In this document: one piece after another, positions 13,500 to 22,002 of the stretch
Layout of the letters: each line of letters opens with the position of its first letter
Position numbering within the stretch: the stretch's first letter is position 1
DNA from: a virus
IMG/VR virus record: IMGVR_UViG_3300030328_000151
Span: 1-22,147 of that record
Length of the DNA: 22,147 nt
Direction: 5' to 3' (one strand)
Position numbers and translations under genes: made by a program
Notes under the pieces: model-generated
The model's database searches: none
Told to the model about the DNA's origin: nothing
Seen by the model: the letters and a program-made list of their open reading frames with translations, nothing else

Positions 13500-13734
13500 A
13501 TATGATGCACCTTTACGTATTCAATATGAAAGAGGATTGAATGCATTTAGAGGTAACCAATATATTAGAAGTGTTGATGGTATAAAAATTATAGCGACTG
13601 AAAATCCTTATAACTCTAATACTATGCAATATAGAGAGTGGCAAAGAGGATATAACTATGCTTACTTTAAACAATTAGAGAAAGTAAAACAAAATGAATT
13701 TAGAAGAAGAAGCAAGGAAGTTCATGGAAACTAA
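13453..13734 (+). CDS. Small basic protein with RMF/CrpP-like pattern (93 aa)
   Basis: I place the start at ATG 13453, five to six bases after AAAGGAAG (13440-13447); an upstream TTG at 13438 would lie before that site. The N-terminus is strongly basic. The rest has the pattern R-G-x-x-A-F-x-G ... N-P-Y ... E-W-Q-R-G-Y-x-x-A-Y-F. That resembles ribosome modulation factor and CrpP-type proteins (R-G-x-x-A-x-x-G ... P-Y ... W-x-x-G-W-x-x-A), with a longer middle. In bacteria RMF pairs ribosomes and silences them. Whether this one binds ribosomes is only a guess from the pattern. It overlaps its neighbours by about 40 bases on each side. Confidence 0.6.
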   Translation: MMKKLKQKKRNPNLSKYDAPLRIQYERGLNAFRGNQYIRSVDGIKIIATENPYNSNTMQYREWQRGYNYAYFKQLEKVKQNEFRRRSKEVHGN

Positions 13735-14053
13735 AAATAAAAGTTCTATAACTGCAGAGAAGTATCAAGAAGGTGCAAAATCTACTGCCATATATCCTAA
13801 GAAGGATGCATTAGCATATCTTGCTCTAGGTCTTGTAAGTGAGGCAGGAGAGGTTGCAGGTAAAGTTAAGAAGAAGATACGAGATGGTACAAGCCATGAC
13901 GTAGCCTCTGAAATAGGAGATGTGTTATGGTATTGTGCTATGTTAGCAACAGAAATGAATGTAAGTCTTGGTAAGATAATGGATAATAATTTAGAGAAGT
14001 TATATGGAAGAAAGCAACGAGGAAAGTTACAAGGGTCAGGAGACACTCGTTAA
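13694..14053 (+). CDS. mazG: MazG-like nucleotide pyrophosphohydrolase
   Basis: A 119-residue single-domain MazG-type enzyme that hydrolyses nucleoside triphosphates to monophosphates. The metal-binding signature is visible: S-E50-A-G-E53 and S-E73-I-G-D76-V-L-W-Y. It is followed by N-x-x-K-L-x-x-R-K-x-R-G-x-L-x-G-x-G-D-x-R, common in this family. Phage versions may clear dUTP, other non-standard nucleotides or (p)ppGpp; the substrate cannot be read here. The start is unsure: ATG 13694 gives the longest protein, while ATG 13724 has a better ribosome site (AAGGAAG, 13714-13720) and would remove ten residues. It overlaps both neighbours. Confidence 0.85.
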   Translation: MNLEEEARKFMETKNKSSITAEKYQEGAKSTAIYPKKDALAYLALGLVSEAGEVAGKVKKKIRDGTSHDVASEIGDVLWYCAMLATEMNVSLGKIMDNNLEKLYGRKQRGKLQGSGDTR

Positions 14054-14297
14054 TAAAGTTACACCTGTCCATGACTTATCATGGTATCTTAAATGGATAG
14101 GGTCTTTGTTTATTATGTCAGGGATAACGTGCAGAGCAGTAGGGGTGTTCCCCTTTTATGATTTGTGTGCATCATTTATAGGCACAGGAATGTTAGCTTG
14201 TATGGCTTATCTTTGGCATGATAGAGCATTGTTAATGCTTAATGGGGTAGCTAGTGTTGCACTTGCAATGGGTATATTAAGATATTTGGCTACTTAA
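14004..14297 (+). CDS. Small membrane protein with three predicted helices (97 aa)
   Basis: The first 26 residues are polar and acidic; then come three hydrophobic stretches at about 27-49, 52-71 and 75-95, separated by short charged turns (for example W-H-D-R at 71-74). This predicts an inner-membrane protein. It begins 50 bases inside the MazG gene and is the last + strand gene; its stop overlaps the convergent virion gene by 8 bases. I recall similar small membrane proteins in marine phages without a known role. A holin is possible, but no endolysin is seen beside it. Confidence 0.7.
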   Translation: MEESNEESYKGQETLVNKVTPVHDLSWYLKWIGSLFIMSGITCRAVGVFPFYDLCASFIGTGMLACMAYLWHDRALLMLNGVASVALAMGILRYLAT

Positions 14298-17200
14298 TAG
14301 GAGTACGAAACGGATTTTTAGGCATTGTTCTAAAGGCTTTTCCCCTTTCACTATCCTGTCTACCGAATAGAAATAAAGCAGTCACAATTTCGTAATTATT
14401 CATGTCTATTTCTCTATTAGGATTTGCCTTTTTCCATTTAGCTTTTGCAGACACTCTATTACGAACAGGTAATCTTTTATATTTCATTAAAGCAGTTAAT
14501 AATTGATTATCATCTTCTTTTATTCCTCTTGCTTCAGCGAAAGTGTCTTGTTTCAAACTTGATACAAAACCTTGTATAATTCCTATAGCCTCATTGTCTT
14601 TCATTTTGTTAATTTCAAATAGATTATGTAAAAGAGTAGGCATTTGTTCTTGCATACCTTCTGCAGTTAACTTGTTAGCTACTCTATTTACTTCAGGAAA
14701 AGCTGATTTAGCCATAAAATCTTTATAGCCAAAACCTAATTGTCCTAGTTTAGCTATATAGTCAGGTGGAACTCTATTTAAAGTTGCACCAAATATTACT
14801 TTCATAAAAGGTAAAATTCTTTCAGGTATTCTAGCATCCACTGGAGATGCACTATAAGGAATTTCAGGGTTATCCACAAATGCATCTATTCTTCGTTTAA
14901 AAGGTAAGCTAAATTCTTGTAGAAAAGCATCCATTCCATCTTCATAGACAGGGTTTTCTTTGTAATCTCTTTTTCTATCTGCCTCTGCTCTTAAATCTCC
15001 AAATTGATAAAATGGTTGTAAATAACCTGAAGATGCTTCACCTAATATTCTTCCAAATGCTGCCATAGATTTTGCTAAATCATCATCTTGTCCTGATTGA
15101 AAATAACGAATTAATTCTGCACCTGTTTTATCTATGCTATAAAAACTTCTAAAGTTTGCACCTGTTACACCTTCTAATATTTCTGAAGCATCACCCCAAG
15201 GTAATCCTCTCTGCATCCTGTGCATTATTTCTCCCATTAATAAGTAAGGAGTTATTATAGGTCCATAAACTCTTGCATCAAATTCATTACCCATACCATC
15301 TTTTAACTTATACCATTCTGAACCTGCTACATCATTTTCAGGGTCACGTAACAAATATCCTAGAGGCATTAAAATAGAAGTTCCTACAATACCTTGTGCT
15401 AATTGTTTATATGCCTTTGTTCCTGCATTTTTTCCTGTACCAAAGAATCTTCCAAATTCATCTCCTTCAGTAGATAATTTTTTCATGTCACTTAAAAAAT
15501 CTTTACTAGGCATAAAAACACCATCTACATTAGGATTAGATTTTCTCATACCCCTAGTTATTACTCTTGTTAAACCTGTTGCTGCTCCAAATACACTATA
15601 GTTGTATGACATTTCCATAGCTTTCATCATAAATCTTGGAAAAGGTATAAGAAGTGTACCAACTCTAGATTTTGTAATGGCATTATTTATAACAGCAAAT
15701 GGTGCAAATTCAGGTTGAGCAGCAAATGAAAATTCCAATGCATCGTCAACTGCTTTTGCCATCATTTTTTCATCTATATCTCTTGCAAAAGTTCCTGCTG
15801 TTAATACCTCATCTAAATCTTTTCCTTGATTAACTAATTGTCTTTCAATGGAAGCCATGAAGCCACCTCTTCTGAATAAAGACTCTTGGTATCTATTAAA
15901 TATGTTAAAGTGGTGAATAGCACCTTCATATATACTTATAGGACTATATTTTTCCTTTTGAAGAAACTTAGGTTTTCCTAAATTGTCTACATCTGTATTG
16001 GATAAAACCTCTTGGTTAGGGTTTCTTTTTCCTACTCTTTGTTTTACTTCACTATACTGACTCCACATTCTTCTTTTAGCTTCACTAAAATTATCAAGCA
16101 AAAAGTCAGATATAATTGCAGATTCTGAATTATCAAAAAATGTATACTTCATTTGAGCCATAGTAGCTTTTCTTGAAAAAGTTTTTGTTGGGTCTATTGC
16201 ACTTTCAAGTCCGTATATTAAAGTATCTATTCCTACTCTAGGCACTTGAGCCAATCCATTTCTCATAGCAGTAGCAACACCTGAAACAAGAGCAGCTCTA
16301 CGTGCATTTTCTAGTCTTAAAAATGTTTCATCAAACTTATTTTTAACTGCTACTTCTGCAGCTTCTTCGGCAGCTTCCTCTGCAGTAACTTTTCTATTAG
16401 CTCTACTTAATTTAGTTCTAGCCACAGATAATGCTGCTAGTCCTTTTGCATATTCACTACTTTGTGCTAATAGCATAGCAGACATATCATTAGCAGTAAC
16501 CCCATATTTACCAAGTATTTCATAGGGTAAATCTTTTTTTATATTTTTATCTGTCAGTATTTCAAATATTCTAGAACTTATTTTTTCCCCTTTTCTTAGT
16601 TTTGGATTTAATAACTTTTGTGTTCTTACTAAACTTTCAAGTGGAACGTCTTTTTCAACTATAGCTGATATGTCCTTTTGTGCTATTTCAAATATTTCTG
16701 TTGCTGCACCTATGAATCTAGTATACATATTCTTATTCATAGCAGGTTCTATTACTTCATTTTTAGGACTCAACTTACCTTTTGCTAGTTCTTTTATTTT
16801 TTTTCTACCAAACTCCTTTATAGCTTCTTCATTAAATTCTTTTAAAGTTCCATCTGCATTTTTTATAACTGCATCTTTTCCATATGCTACCTGTAAATCT
16901 TCTAAAAAGTTTTTCTCAAAAAAACTACTGAGGTCTTTGTTAGATGCTATTTTAGCTTTGGCATTAGCCATTTGACCATCTTGAACCTTTTGTACTGCCT
17001 CTCTTATATTTTTAGATATACTCTCCATACTAGGAGATTTTAACATGTTTCTAACTGAATAGGCATTTATACTACCTGATATTAAAGCTGAAGTTCCCAT
17101 AGCTGTTAATGTTCTAGTTGTATCGTAACCATCTCTAATGCCCATTTCTATTTCTGCACCTTGCACTACATGGTCTACTATACCTGCTTGAGCCATATCT

Positions 17201-17922
17201 ATACTAGCAGTAGAAGCTATACCAATAAGATATTGAGCAACAGTTTTACCTGCTAGTTTTGTGCCTGTATATTTAACTACTTCTTTACCTATACCTGCAG
17301 AAAGTGCAAATAAAGGAGAGGATATATTAGCAGCTACATGACCACCTACAGCATCAACTGCATCAATTATATTATCTGTTAAAGATTGACCTTCATATCT
17401 TTTACTATTAAATATACTAGCAAGACGATTTGTTTTTTTGTAAACTCTAGCAGCTCTTGCTCTTTGCTCTGCAAATTTTGTAGCTTGTGCTTGATACTTT
17501 TTTCTGTCAACATCAGTTGTAGCATTATTATAATTTTCTACAGCTTCCTTTTCTTTTGTAAGTGTTGATTGTAAAAAATCTATTGCTTGTGCTGCATTTA
17601 TTTCATTAGAAGTGTCAAATCGGAACGTATCTATAGCATCATCAACTATATTTTCTGCAGTTAACTCTTGCTTTAAAAAAGGTATAGCCACATAACTAGC
17701 ACCAATAGTTTTTTTAGTACCAACTCTATCTTCTCTCCATTGAAGGTAGTCATTTTGGTATTGTGTGTCATTTATTAAGTCTTGTTTGGAAAGTAATTTA
17801 GATTCATCAACAGATGCTTCAACTTTTTCTGTTTCAGATACTGCAATATTAGGTGGGATAACAGGGGGTCTGTTAAAATCTTCTTGTATTTCTTCTAGTG
17901 TTCTACTGTCTTTTAATAGCAT
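14290..17922 (-). CDS. Large internal virion protein (1210 aa)
   Basis: The size, position and composition fit the large internal or ejection proteins of podoviruses (compare T7 gp16), which leave the virion with the DNA. The N-terminal 170 residues are charged helices with a Gln/Lys-rich coil; residues 185-290 are Ala/Gly-rich and hydrophobic with possible membrane-active helices; an Ala/Glu-rich coil lies near 510-530. Motifs I remember from marine podovirus virion proteins include R-A-A-L-V-S-G-V-A-T-A-M-R-N (542-555) and P-F-P-R-F-M-M (760-766). I see no lysozyme or transglycosylase catalytic motif. It starts at ATG 17922, 12 bases after the 455-residue protein, and converges with the replication block. 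Confidence 0.75.
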   Translation of the reverse strand: MLLKDSRTLEEIQEDFNRPPVIPPNIAVSETEKVEASVDESKLLSKQDLINDTQYQNDYLQWREDRVGTKKTIGASYVAIPFLKQELTAENIVDDAIDTFRFDTSNEINAAQAIDFLQSTLTKEKEAVENYNNATTDVDRKKYQAQATKFAEQRARAARVYKKTNRLASIFNSKRYEGQSLTDNIIDAVDAVGGHVAANISSPLFALSAGIGKEVVKYTGTKLAGKTVAQYLIGIASTASIDMAQAGIVDHVVQGAEIEMGIRDGYDTTRTLTAMGTSALISGSINAYSVRNMLKSPSMESISKNIREAVQKVQDGQMANAKAKIASNKDLSSFFEKNFLEDLQVAYGKDAVIKNADGTLKEFNEEAIKEFGRKKIKELAKGKLSPKNEVIEPAMNKNMYTRFIGAATEIFEIAQKDISAIVEKDVPLESLVRTQKLLNPKLRKGEKISSRIFEILTDKNIKKDLPYEILGKYGVTANDMSAMLLAQSSEYAKGLAALSVARTKLSRANRKVTAEEAAEEAAEVAVKNKFDETFLRLENARRAALVSGVATAMRNGLAQVPRVGIDTLIYGLESAIDPTKTFSRKATMAQMKYTFFDNSESAIISDFLLDNFSEAKRRMWSQYSEVKQRVGKRNPNQEVLSNTDVDNLGKPKFLQKEKYSPISIYEGAIHHFNIFNRYQESLFRRGGFMASIERQLVNQGKDLDEVLTAGTFARDIDEKMMAKAVDDALEFSFAAQPEFAPFAVINNAITKSRVGTLLIPFPRFMMKAMEMSYNYSVFGAATGLTRVITRGMRKSNPNVDGVFMPSKDFLSDMKKLSTEGDEFGRFFGTGKNAGTKAYKQLAQGIVGTSILMPLGYLLRDPENDVAGSEWYKLKDGMGNEFDARVYGPIITPYLLMGEIMHRMQRGLPWGDASEILEGVTGANFRSFYSIDKTGAELIRYFQSGQDDDLAKSMAAFGRILGEASSGYLQPFYQFGDLRAEADRKRDYKENPVYEDGMDAFLQEFSLPFKRRIDAFVDNPEIPYSASPVDARIPERILPFMKVIFGATLNRVPPDYIAKLGQLGFGYKDFMAKSAFPEVNRVANKLTAEGMQEQMPTLLHNLFEINKMKDNEAIGIIQGFVSSLKQDTFAEARGIKEDDNQLLTALMKYKRLPVRNRVSAKAKWKKANPNREIDMNNYEIVTALFLFGRQDSERGKAFRTMPKNPFRTPIK

Positions 17923-17934
17923 TTATCTATCTTT

Positions 17935-19302
17935 CTAGTTTGGCAGTAATCTAATTTCATTAAAATTACCCCCAAGACCCAAATATATATATTTTTTATT
18001 ATTTGCATCTAGATAAATTTTTCCAAGTTCGGGAACTGTCATATCATCTGGAGTTATAGGTTCTATATTTTGTGCTATCACATTAAGATTTGCAATTACA
18101 TCAGCATTCCCTAGTATTTTTTCTGCGTAAAGACGTTTCGCACCATCTTCGGTTTCTCCTTCAGCCTCTCTTATTTTTTGAAATATACTAGCAAAAGCAT
18201 TTTGCTTTACTTTATTAATTTCTGTTGCCTTGTTACTGCCAAAGATGAATTGACCATTTGAATATCCCGTTGCAATTTTTGCATATCCATCATCTCTATT
18301 AAATTTATACCATTTAGTAATGTTGTCTAATGTCCAATCTCCAAGAGCAATAGCTTTTTTCTCTTGTTGTAGAGCATTTTTTGTTCTTTTATTATCTAGT
18401 TTCGCTTTTTCTTGTTGTAAATTTTTCATCTCTACGTTTTGAGGTCTATCTTCTATTTTCCAATTTTGAAATTTTAATTCATTAATTAATTTTTTATTTT
18501 TTTGTGGTATCATATTTACTTTATTTCTCAATAATGCTAGTTGTGGTTCTAGAAAATCATATTGTTTTTTTGATGTTTTAAGATTTTGCTTTGATTGTTT
18601 TGCTGCCATTTGTTCTGCTAGAGTAGCACCTTGAACTTGAAATCTTATATTAGGTCCTTCACCTATAGCTTTATCAGGTCCTTGATAACCTGTAGCAGCA
18701 ATTAATTGATTATATATTTTATCTTCATCAGGTTTATAAAAAGCACTTGACTTATATGCACCTAATGCTGATGCTTTTGCTTTTAAATCTAATGTTGGCA
18801 TTGGAGATAGCTCTCTAGCATATTTGTTTGCAATTTGTTCAAGAGTTCTTAATGACTTGTTGTTTCTTATCTCTTTTAATGAACCTTCATCAATAAAAGA
18901 ATTTAAATAACTAAAATCACTAATAGCTTTACCTGTAGCCTTCTTTATGTCATGTTCTTTTTTTCTTGCACTTGCATCTTTATATACATCACTTATATTG
19001 TTTCCATGAGAAGAATATACAACACTAGCAATTTCGTATAGTGCATTATTACTTAAATTAGACTCTTTAGTTTTTAAAAAGTTATTTACTATACCAGTTA
19101 AATCTTTTTTTACTTTAGTATAAATAGTTCTTTGCCCTGCAGTAGCTTTGGCTATTTTAGGTGAAGTATTATCAACAAATTTATTTAATTGATCAATAAA
19201 AGTTTTTCTTTTATCTTTTTCATCTATACGATATATATCTGCAGCTTTTCCACCTGCAATAGCAAGACCTCTTGCCATGCCTAATTTACCAAAAAATGCC
19301 AT
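17935..19302 (-). CDS. Putative virion structural protein, coiled-coil rich (455 aa)
   Basis: No family is recognised with certainty. The protein is Lys-rich and mostly helical, with a long Gln/Lys/Glu coiled-coil region around residues 210-320 and a short beta-rich C-terminal end (K-K-Y-I-Y-L-G-L-G-G). It begins M-A-F-F-G-K-L-G-M-A, with an amphipathic Gly/Ala helix near the N-terminus. Its place just before the large internal virion protein, and its tight spacing (1 base after the 185-residue gene), suggest a second internal core or tail protein. Confidence 0.6.
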   Translation of the reverse strand: MAFFGKLGMARGLAIAGGKAADIYRIDEKDKRKTFIDQLNKFVDNTSPKIAKATAGQRTIYTKVKKDLTGIVNNFLKTKESNLSNNALYEIASVVYSSHGNNISDVYKDASARKKEHDIKKATGKAISDFSYLNSFIDEGSLKEIRNNKSLRTLEQIANKYARELSPMPTLDLKAKASALGAYKSSAFYKPDEDKIYNQLIAATGYQGPDKAIGEGPNIRFQVQGATLAEQMAAKQSKQNLKTSKKQYDFLEPQLALLRNKVNMIPQKNKKLINELKFQNWKIEDRPQNVEMKNLQQEKAKLDNKRTKNALQQEKKAIALGDWTLDNITKWYKFNRDDGYAKIATGYSNGQFIFGSNKATEINKVKQNAFASIFQKIREAEGETEDGAKRLYAEKILGNADVIANLNVIAQNIEPITPDDMTVPELGKIYLDANNKKYIYLGLGGNFNEIRLLPN

Positions 19303-19303
19303 A

Positions 19304-19861
19304 TTATATTTCTTCCTCTATATTTTCATCTTCTACAATGTTTTCTTGTTGTTTATCTTTTCTAGCCATTAGTCCTGTTTTTGCCTTTTCTAGAGTTTCT
19401 TCTCCTAAAGTTTCTATCTCTGTTTGTACTTCTTCACTAACTTCTTTTTCACCTTGCAACTCTTTTGTTGCTTTTTCCACCATAGTAGGTGTAATACTTA
19501 TATCTTCTGATTTGTTGTCTATATTGTATTCAGTTCCTGTTAAATCACCAATACCTTTTAAATATTCTACAATTACAGGATTAACTAAAACTGCTACATC
19601 AATACTATGTTTGCCTTCCATAGCTCCTACTAAAGTCATTGTTTCAGCTATTGTAGTTAAAGATGTACCACTTTCAAGTAAACCTATAACTTGTCCTATA
19701 TAATTTGGGTCTCCTATTCTAGGTAAGTAAAAACTTAAAGCCTCTTCAATAGTATTATATTGAGGGGGAGATTGCCAAGGTCTAGCACCCACTTCATGTG
19801 TTAATGACATTCCTGCTATTGGAGCATCTAAATCAAGTTCACGTTCTACAGCATCTGCCAT
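19304..19861 (-). CDS. Putative virion-associated protein (185 aa)
   Basis: An acidic protein. The N-terminal part reads D-L-D-A-P-I-A-G-M-S-L-T-H-E-V-G-A-R-P-W-Q, a segment I associate with small virion-cluster proteins of marine phages, though I cannot name a family. Residues 40-110 look helical and folded. The last 60 residues are a Glu/Lys-rich helix and tail. It is one base from the next gene and two from the previous one, so it is co-translated with the structural genes. Its role is unknown; a connector or scaffold function is a guess. Confidence 0.6.
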   Translation of the reverse strand: MADAVERELDLDAPIAGMSLTHEVGARPWQSPPQYNTIEEALSFYLPRIGDPNYIGQVIGLLESGTSLTTIAETMTLVGAMEGKHSIDVAVLVNPVIVEYLKGIGDLTGTEYNIDNKSEDISITPTMVEKATKELQGEKEVSEEVQTEIETLGEETLEKAKTGLMARKDKQQENIVEDENIEEEI

Positions 19862-19862
19862 T

Positions 19863-20075
19863 TTAACTACTTTCCCCTTCTATATTTTTTTTAAATATAT
19901 TTCTTACAGCTAATACATATTCACTAACTTCATTCATTTCATTAGACATGTCTTTATCAGGCTTCTTAAACAAACCTGTTTTTTTATTCGTTGTTATAGG
20001 TTTAGTTTCTCTGTTCTTTAACTCTTTGTCTATAACAAACCAAGATTTACGATTATTATCAATATAAGTTGACAT
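19863..20075 (-). CDS. Hypothetical small protein in virion operon (70 aa)
   Basis: Unrecognised. It is a basic, soluble protein with a Lys/Asn/Thr-rich linker around residues 19-40 and an amphipathic helix near the end (V-S-E-Y-V-L-A-V-R-N-I-F-K). The ATG at 20075 follows AAAGGA in the sense orientation. It is packed between two virion genes (13 and 1 bases away), the main evidence that it is real. Confidence 0.6.
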   Translation of the reverse strand: MSTYIDNNRKSWFVIDKELKNRETKPITTNKKTGLFKKPDKDMSNEMNEVSEYVLAVRNIFKKNIEGESS

Positions 20076-20088
20076 ATTAAATTATCCT

Positions 20089-22002
20089 TTAAGAAAACCA
20101 AGAACCTACTAAGGATTCTGAACCTGCAGTTAAAATAGTTCCTACCATACTACCTAATCCTGATGCAGCTTTTGCATCTGCTTCCATTTCTGTTGATTTA
20201 GTCATAGCATCTGCATTTATATTTGCAGTAGCTAATTTGTTAAGTCTATCTAATTCACCTTCTGCACTTGTCCATGCCCACTCCATAGTATCTGCATAAT
20301 ATTGCCACAGATTATCATATGATTCTTTAGACATATTTAATAAAGCACTAGCATTTAATTCATTAGCACGATTGACTGCCACAGTATCTGCAGTAGCTAT
20401 CTGCCTTCTCCATTGAGCATTATTTTGAGATATAACAAGTTGGTTTTGAGCATTAAATTGGTCTCTTTGGTTATTAAGTTCTGCATTAAATCTTTCTACA
20501 GTATTAGATTGCCCTGCATTAAATTGTGCTTGAGCATTAGCTTGTGTAGCATTAAACTGTGATACTTGTGTTCCTAAATTAGCAAAGAATTGGTCTACTT
20601 GGTTTTGTGAAGTAGCATTAAATTGTCTACGAGCATTTTCTGCAGCTTGGTCAGTGAATAAAGACTGCGTTCTTTGTTGTGCCTTAAATAAATTAGTTTG
20701 TTGTAAATTAGACAAATTAGCCATATCTGTCTGTAAAAAGTTTTGAGCATTTTGAACTGCAGCTTGTTGCCTTGCACTTAAATTAGCACTATCCATTTGA
20801 GCTAAAGCTGATGCTTCTGCCATTGTTAATGCTTGTCTATTAGACAAATTATTTAAATTAACAGTATTAACTGCCCTACTATTTTCTAAAGCTATTTGTT
20901 GTTCTGCAGTAAAATTCTTATTAGCTATATCTGCTATTCTTGCAGAGTTCTGCACCCTCGCTTGAAAGGATTGGTCAAACTCTTGTCCTATAAATTGTGC
21001 TCTTTGTTGAGCAGCTAACATTGCTCTCTGTTGTCTGTTAGATAAATTCTGTGCCTCAAATGTAGCAATAGTTCTTGCATCTGCTTGAGCAATAGGTATA
21101 GCAGATTCCATTGCAGCTTGAATTAATGCTTGACCTGCTATACTAGAAGCTCCTAAACCTCTTTGTTGCATTACTGCTTGAACACCTCTGATTGCTCCTG
21201 CTGCCCATGCAGGTGGGTTAGTAGCATCAAAGTTTGAAGTTAATGTAGCAAGTTGTCCTGCCACAGTTGCTTGGTCACTAGCAGTAGCAGTTGCTGCCTG
21301 AACTTGTTCCGTAAATGCCTTTGCCTTTTCTGCATCAGCTACTGAGTCTACAAGTTCTCCTGTTTGAATTTGCCTCTGTACAGGATTAGTCATTAATATA
21401 GCATTACCTTGAGCAGAGGATAAGTTACCTACACTTGTAGCAGTTTGTTGTGCTGCTAACACTTGTGCTCTTGGGTCGTTTTCAACAGTTTGTGCAGCTT
21501 GTAATGTATCTAATGAAGTATTAACTTGTTCTGCTACATTTTGAGCATCCATTAAATTAGCTTGTTGCACAGTAGGCTGATTAGACATTGTTGTTGTAGC
21601 CATAGATGTGGGAACTGCAACAGTGCCTGTTACTTGCCCACCACTAACAGTTTGGTCAGCAGTTGCTTGTGTGCCTACAGGAACTACTGTTGTGCCTGTT
21701 GGTAAAGCAGGATTAAGCATTTGTTGAGCAGATACTTCTCCTATAGATGAGCTTTCAGTAACATTTTGTTGAGGTATGTTTTGTTGTGTTAATGCTCTAG
21801 GGTCTGCTTGACCACCTTCTTGCATTTTAACTACACCACCTCTAGCCATTTGCCTAGCTGATTCTTCGTAAACAGTCATCTGTCTTTTCTTTTCAGGATT
21901 TTGGTCTAGGTAACTTTCAAAGTTATCTAATGAACCTGCATAACCAAGTCTATTAGCAATTTTCTGTAATCCTGTTGGTTTAAAACCTGTAAATATAGCC
22001 AC
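20089..22002 (-). CDS. Ala/Gln-rich virion protein with 11-residue repeats (637 aa)
   Basis: The start is GTG at 22002-22000, overlapping the previous stop by one base (TAGTG). The N-terminus, G-F-K-P-T-G-L-Q-K-I-A-N-R-L-G-Y, and a short M-A-R-G-G-V-V-K-M-Q-E-G-G near residue 52 resemble the start of virion proteins from marine podoviruses. Residues 70-200 are Thr/Gln/Val-rich and look extended. Residues 319-527 are a long helix with regular repeats: N-L-S-N-R-Q-Q-like units every 22 residues, then Q-F-N-A units every 11. The C-terminal 80 residues hold Trp/Tyr-rich and Ala/Gly-rich segments. It may be an internal or tail protein forming a helical rod. No enzymatic motif is seen. Confidence 0.75.
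   Translation of the reverse strand: MAIFTGFKPTGLQKIANRLGYAGSLDNFESYLDQNPEKKRQMTVYEESARQMARGGVVKMQEGGQADPRALTQQNIPQQNVTESSSIGEVSAQQMLNPALPTGTTVVPVGTQATADQTVSGGQVTGTVAVPTSMATTTMSNQPTVQQANLMDAQNVAEQVNTSLDTLQAAQTVENDPRAQVLAAQQTATSVGNLSSAQGNAILMTNPVQRQIQTGELVDSVADAEKAKAFTEQVQAATATASDQATVAGQLATLTSNFDATNPPAWAAGAIRGVQAVMQQRGLGASSIAGQALIQAAMESAIPIAQADARTIATFEAQNLSNRQQRAMLAAQQRAQFIGQEFDQSFQARVQNSARIADIANKNFTAEQQIALENSRAVNTVNLNNLSNRQALTMAEASALAQMDSANLSARQQAAVQNAQNFLQTDMANLSNLQQTNLFKAQQRTQSLFTDQAAENARRQFNATSQNQVDQFFANLGTQVSQFNATQANAQAQFNAGQSNTVERFNAELNNQRDQFNAQNQLVISQNNAQWRRQIATADTVAVNRANELNASALLNMSKESYDNLWQYYADTMEWAWTSAEGELDRLNKLATANINADAMTKSTEMEADAKAASGLGSMVGTILTAGSESLVGSWFS
20422..21048 (-). repeat. 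Region coding for 11/22-residue (33/66-base) protein repeats
   Basis: In the 637-residue protein the N-x-x-x-x-Q-Q/A unit starts at residues 319, 363, 385, 407 and 429 (steps of 22, one degenerate at 341). The F-N-A unit has its Phe at 461, 472, 483, 494, 505 and 516 (steps of 11). The repeat is at the protein level; the bases have diverged. Hendecad periodicity is typical of right-handed coiled coils. Confidence 0.75.

Noticed and set aside
14332-14347. AAAGG...CCTTT stem as a bidirectional terminator at the convergent junction
   Set aside because: Only 5 bp, with no T tract of proper length on either side.
20069-20074. TTGACA on the + strand at 20069
   Set aside because: It faces away from the direction of the - strand virion genes and has no -10 box.
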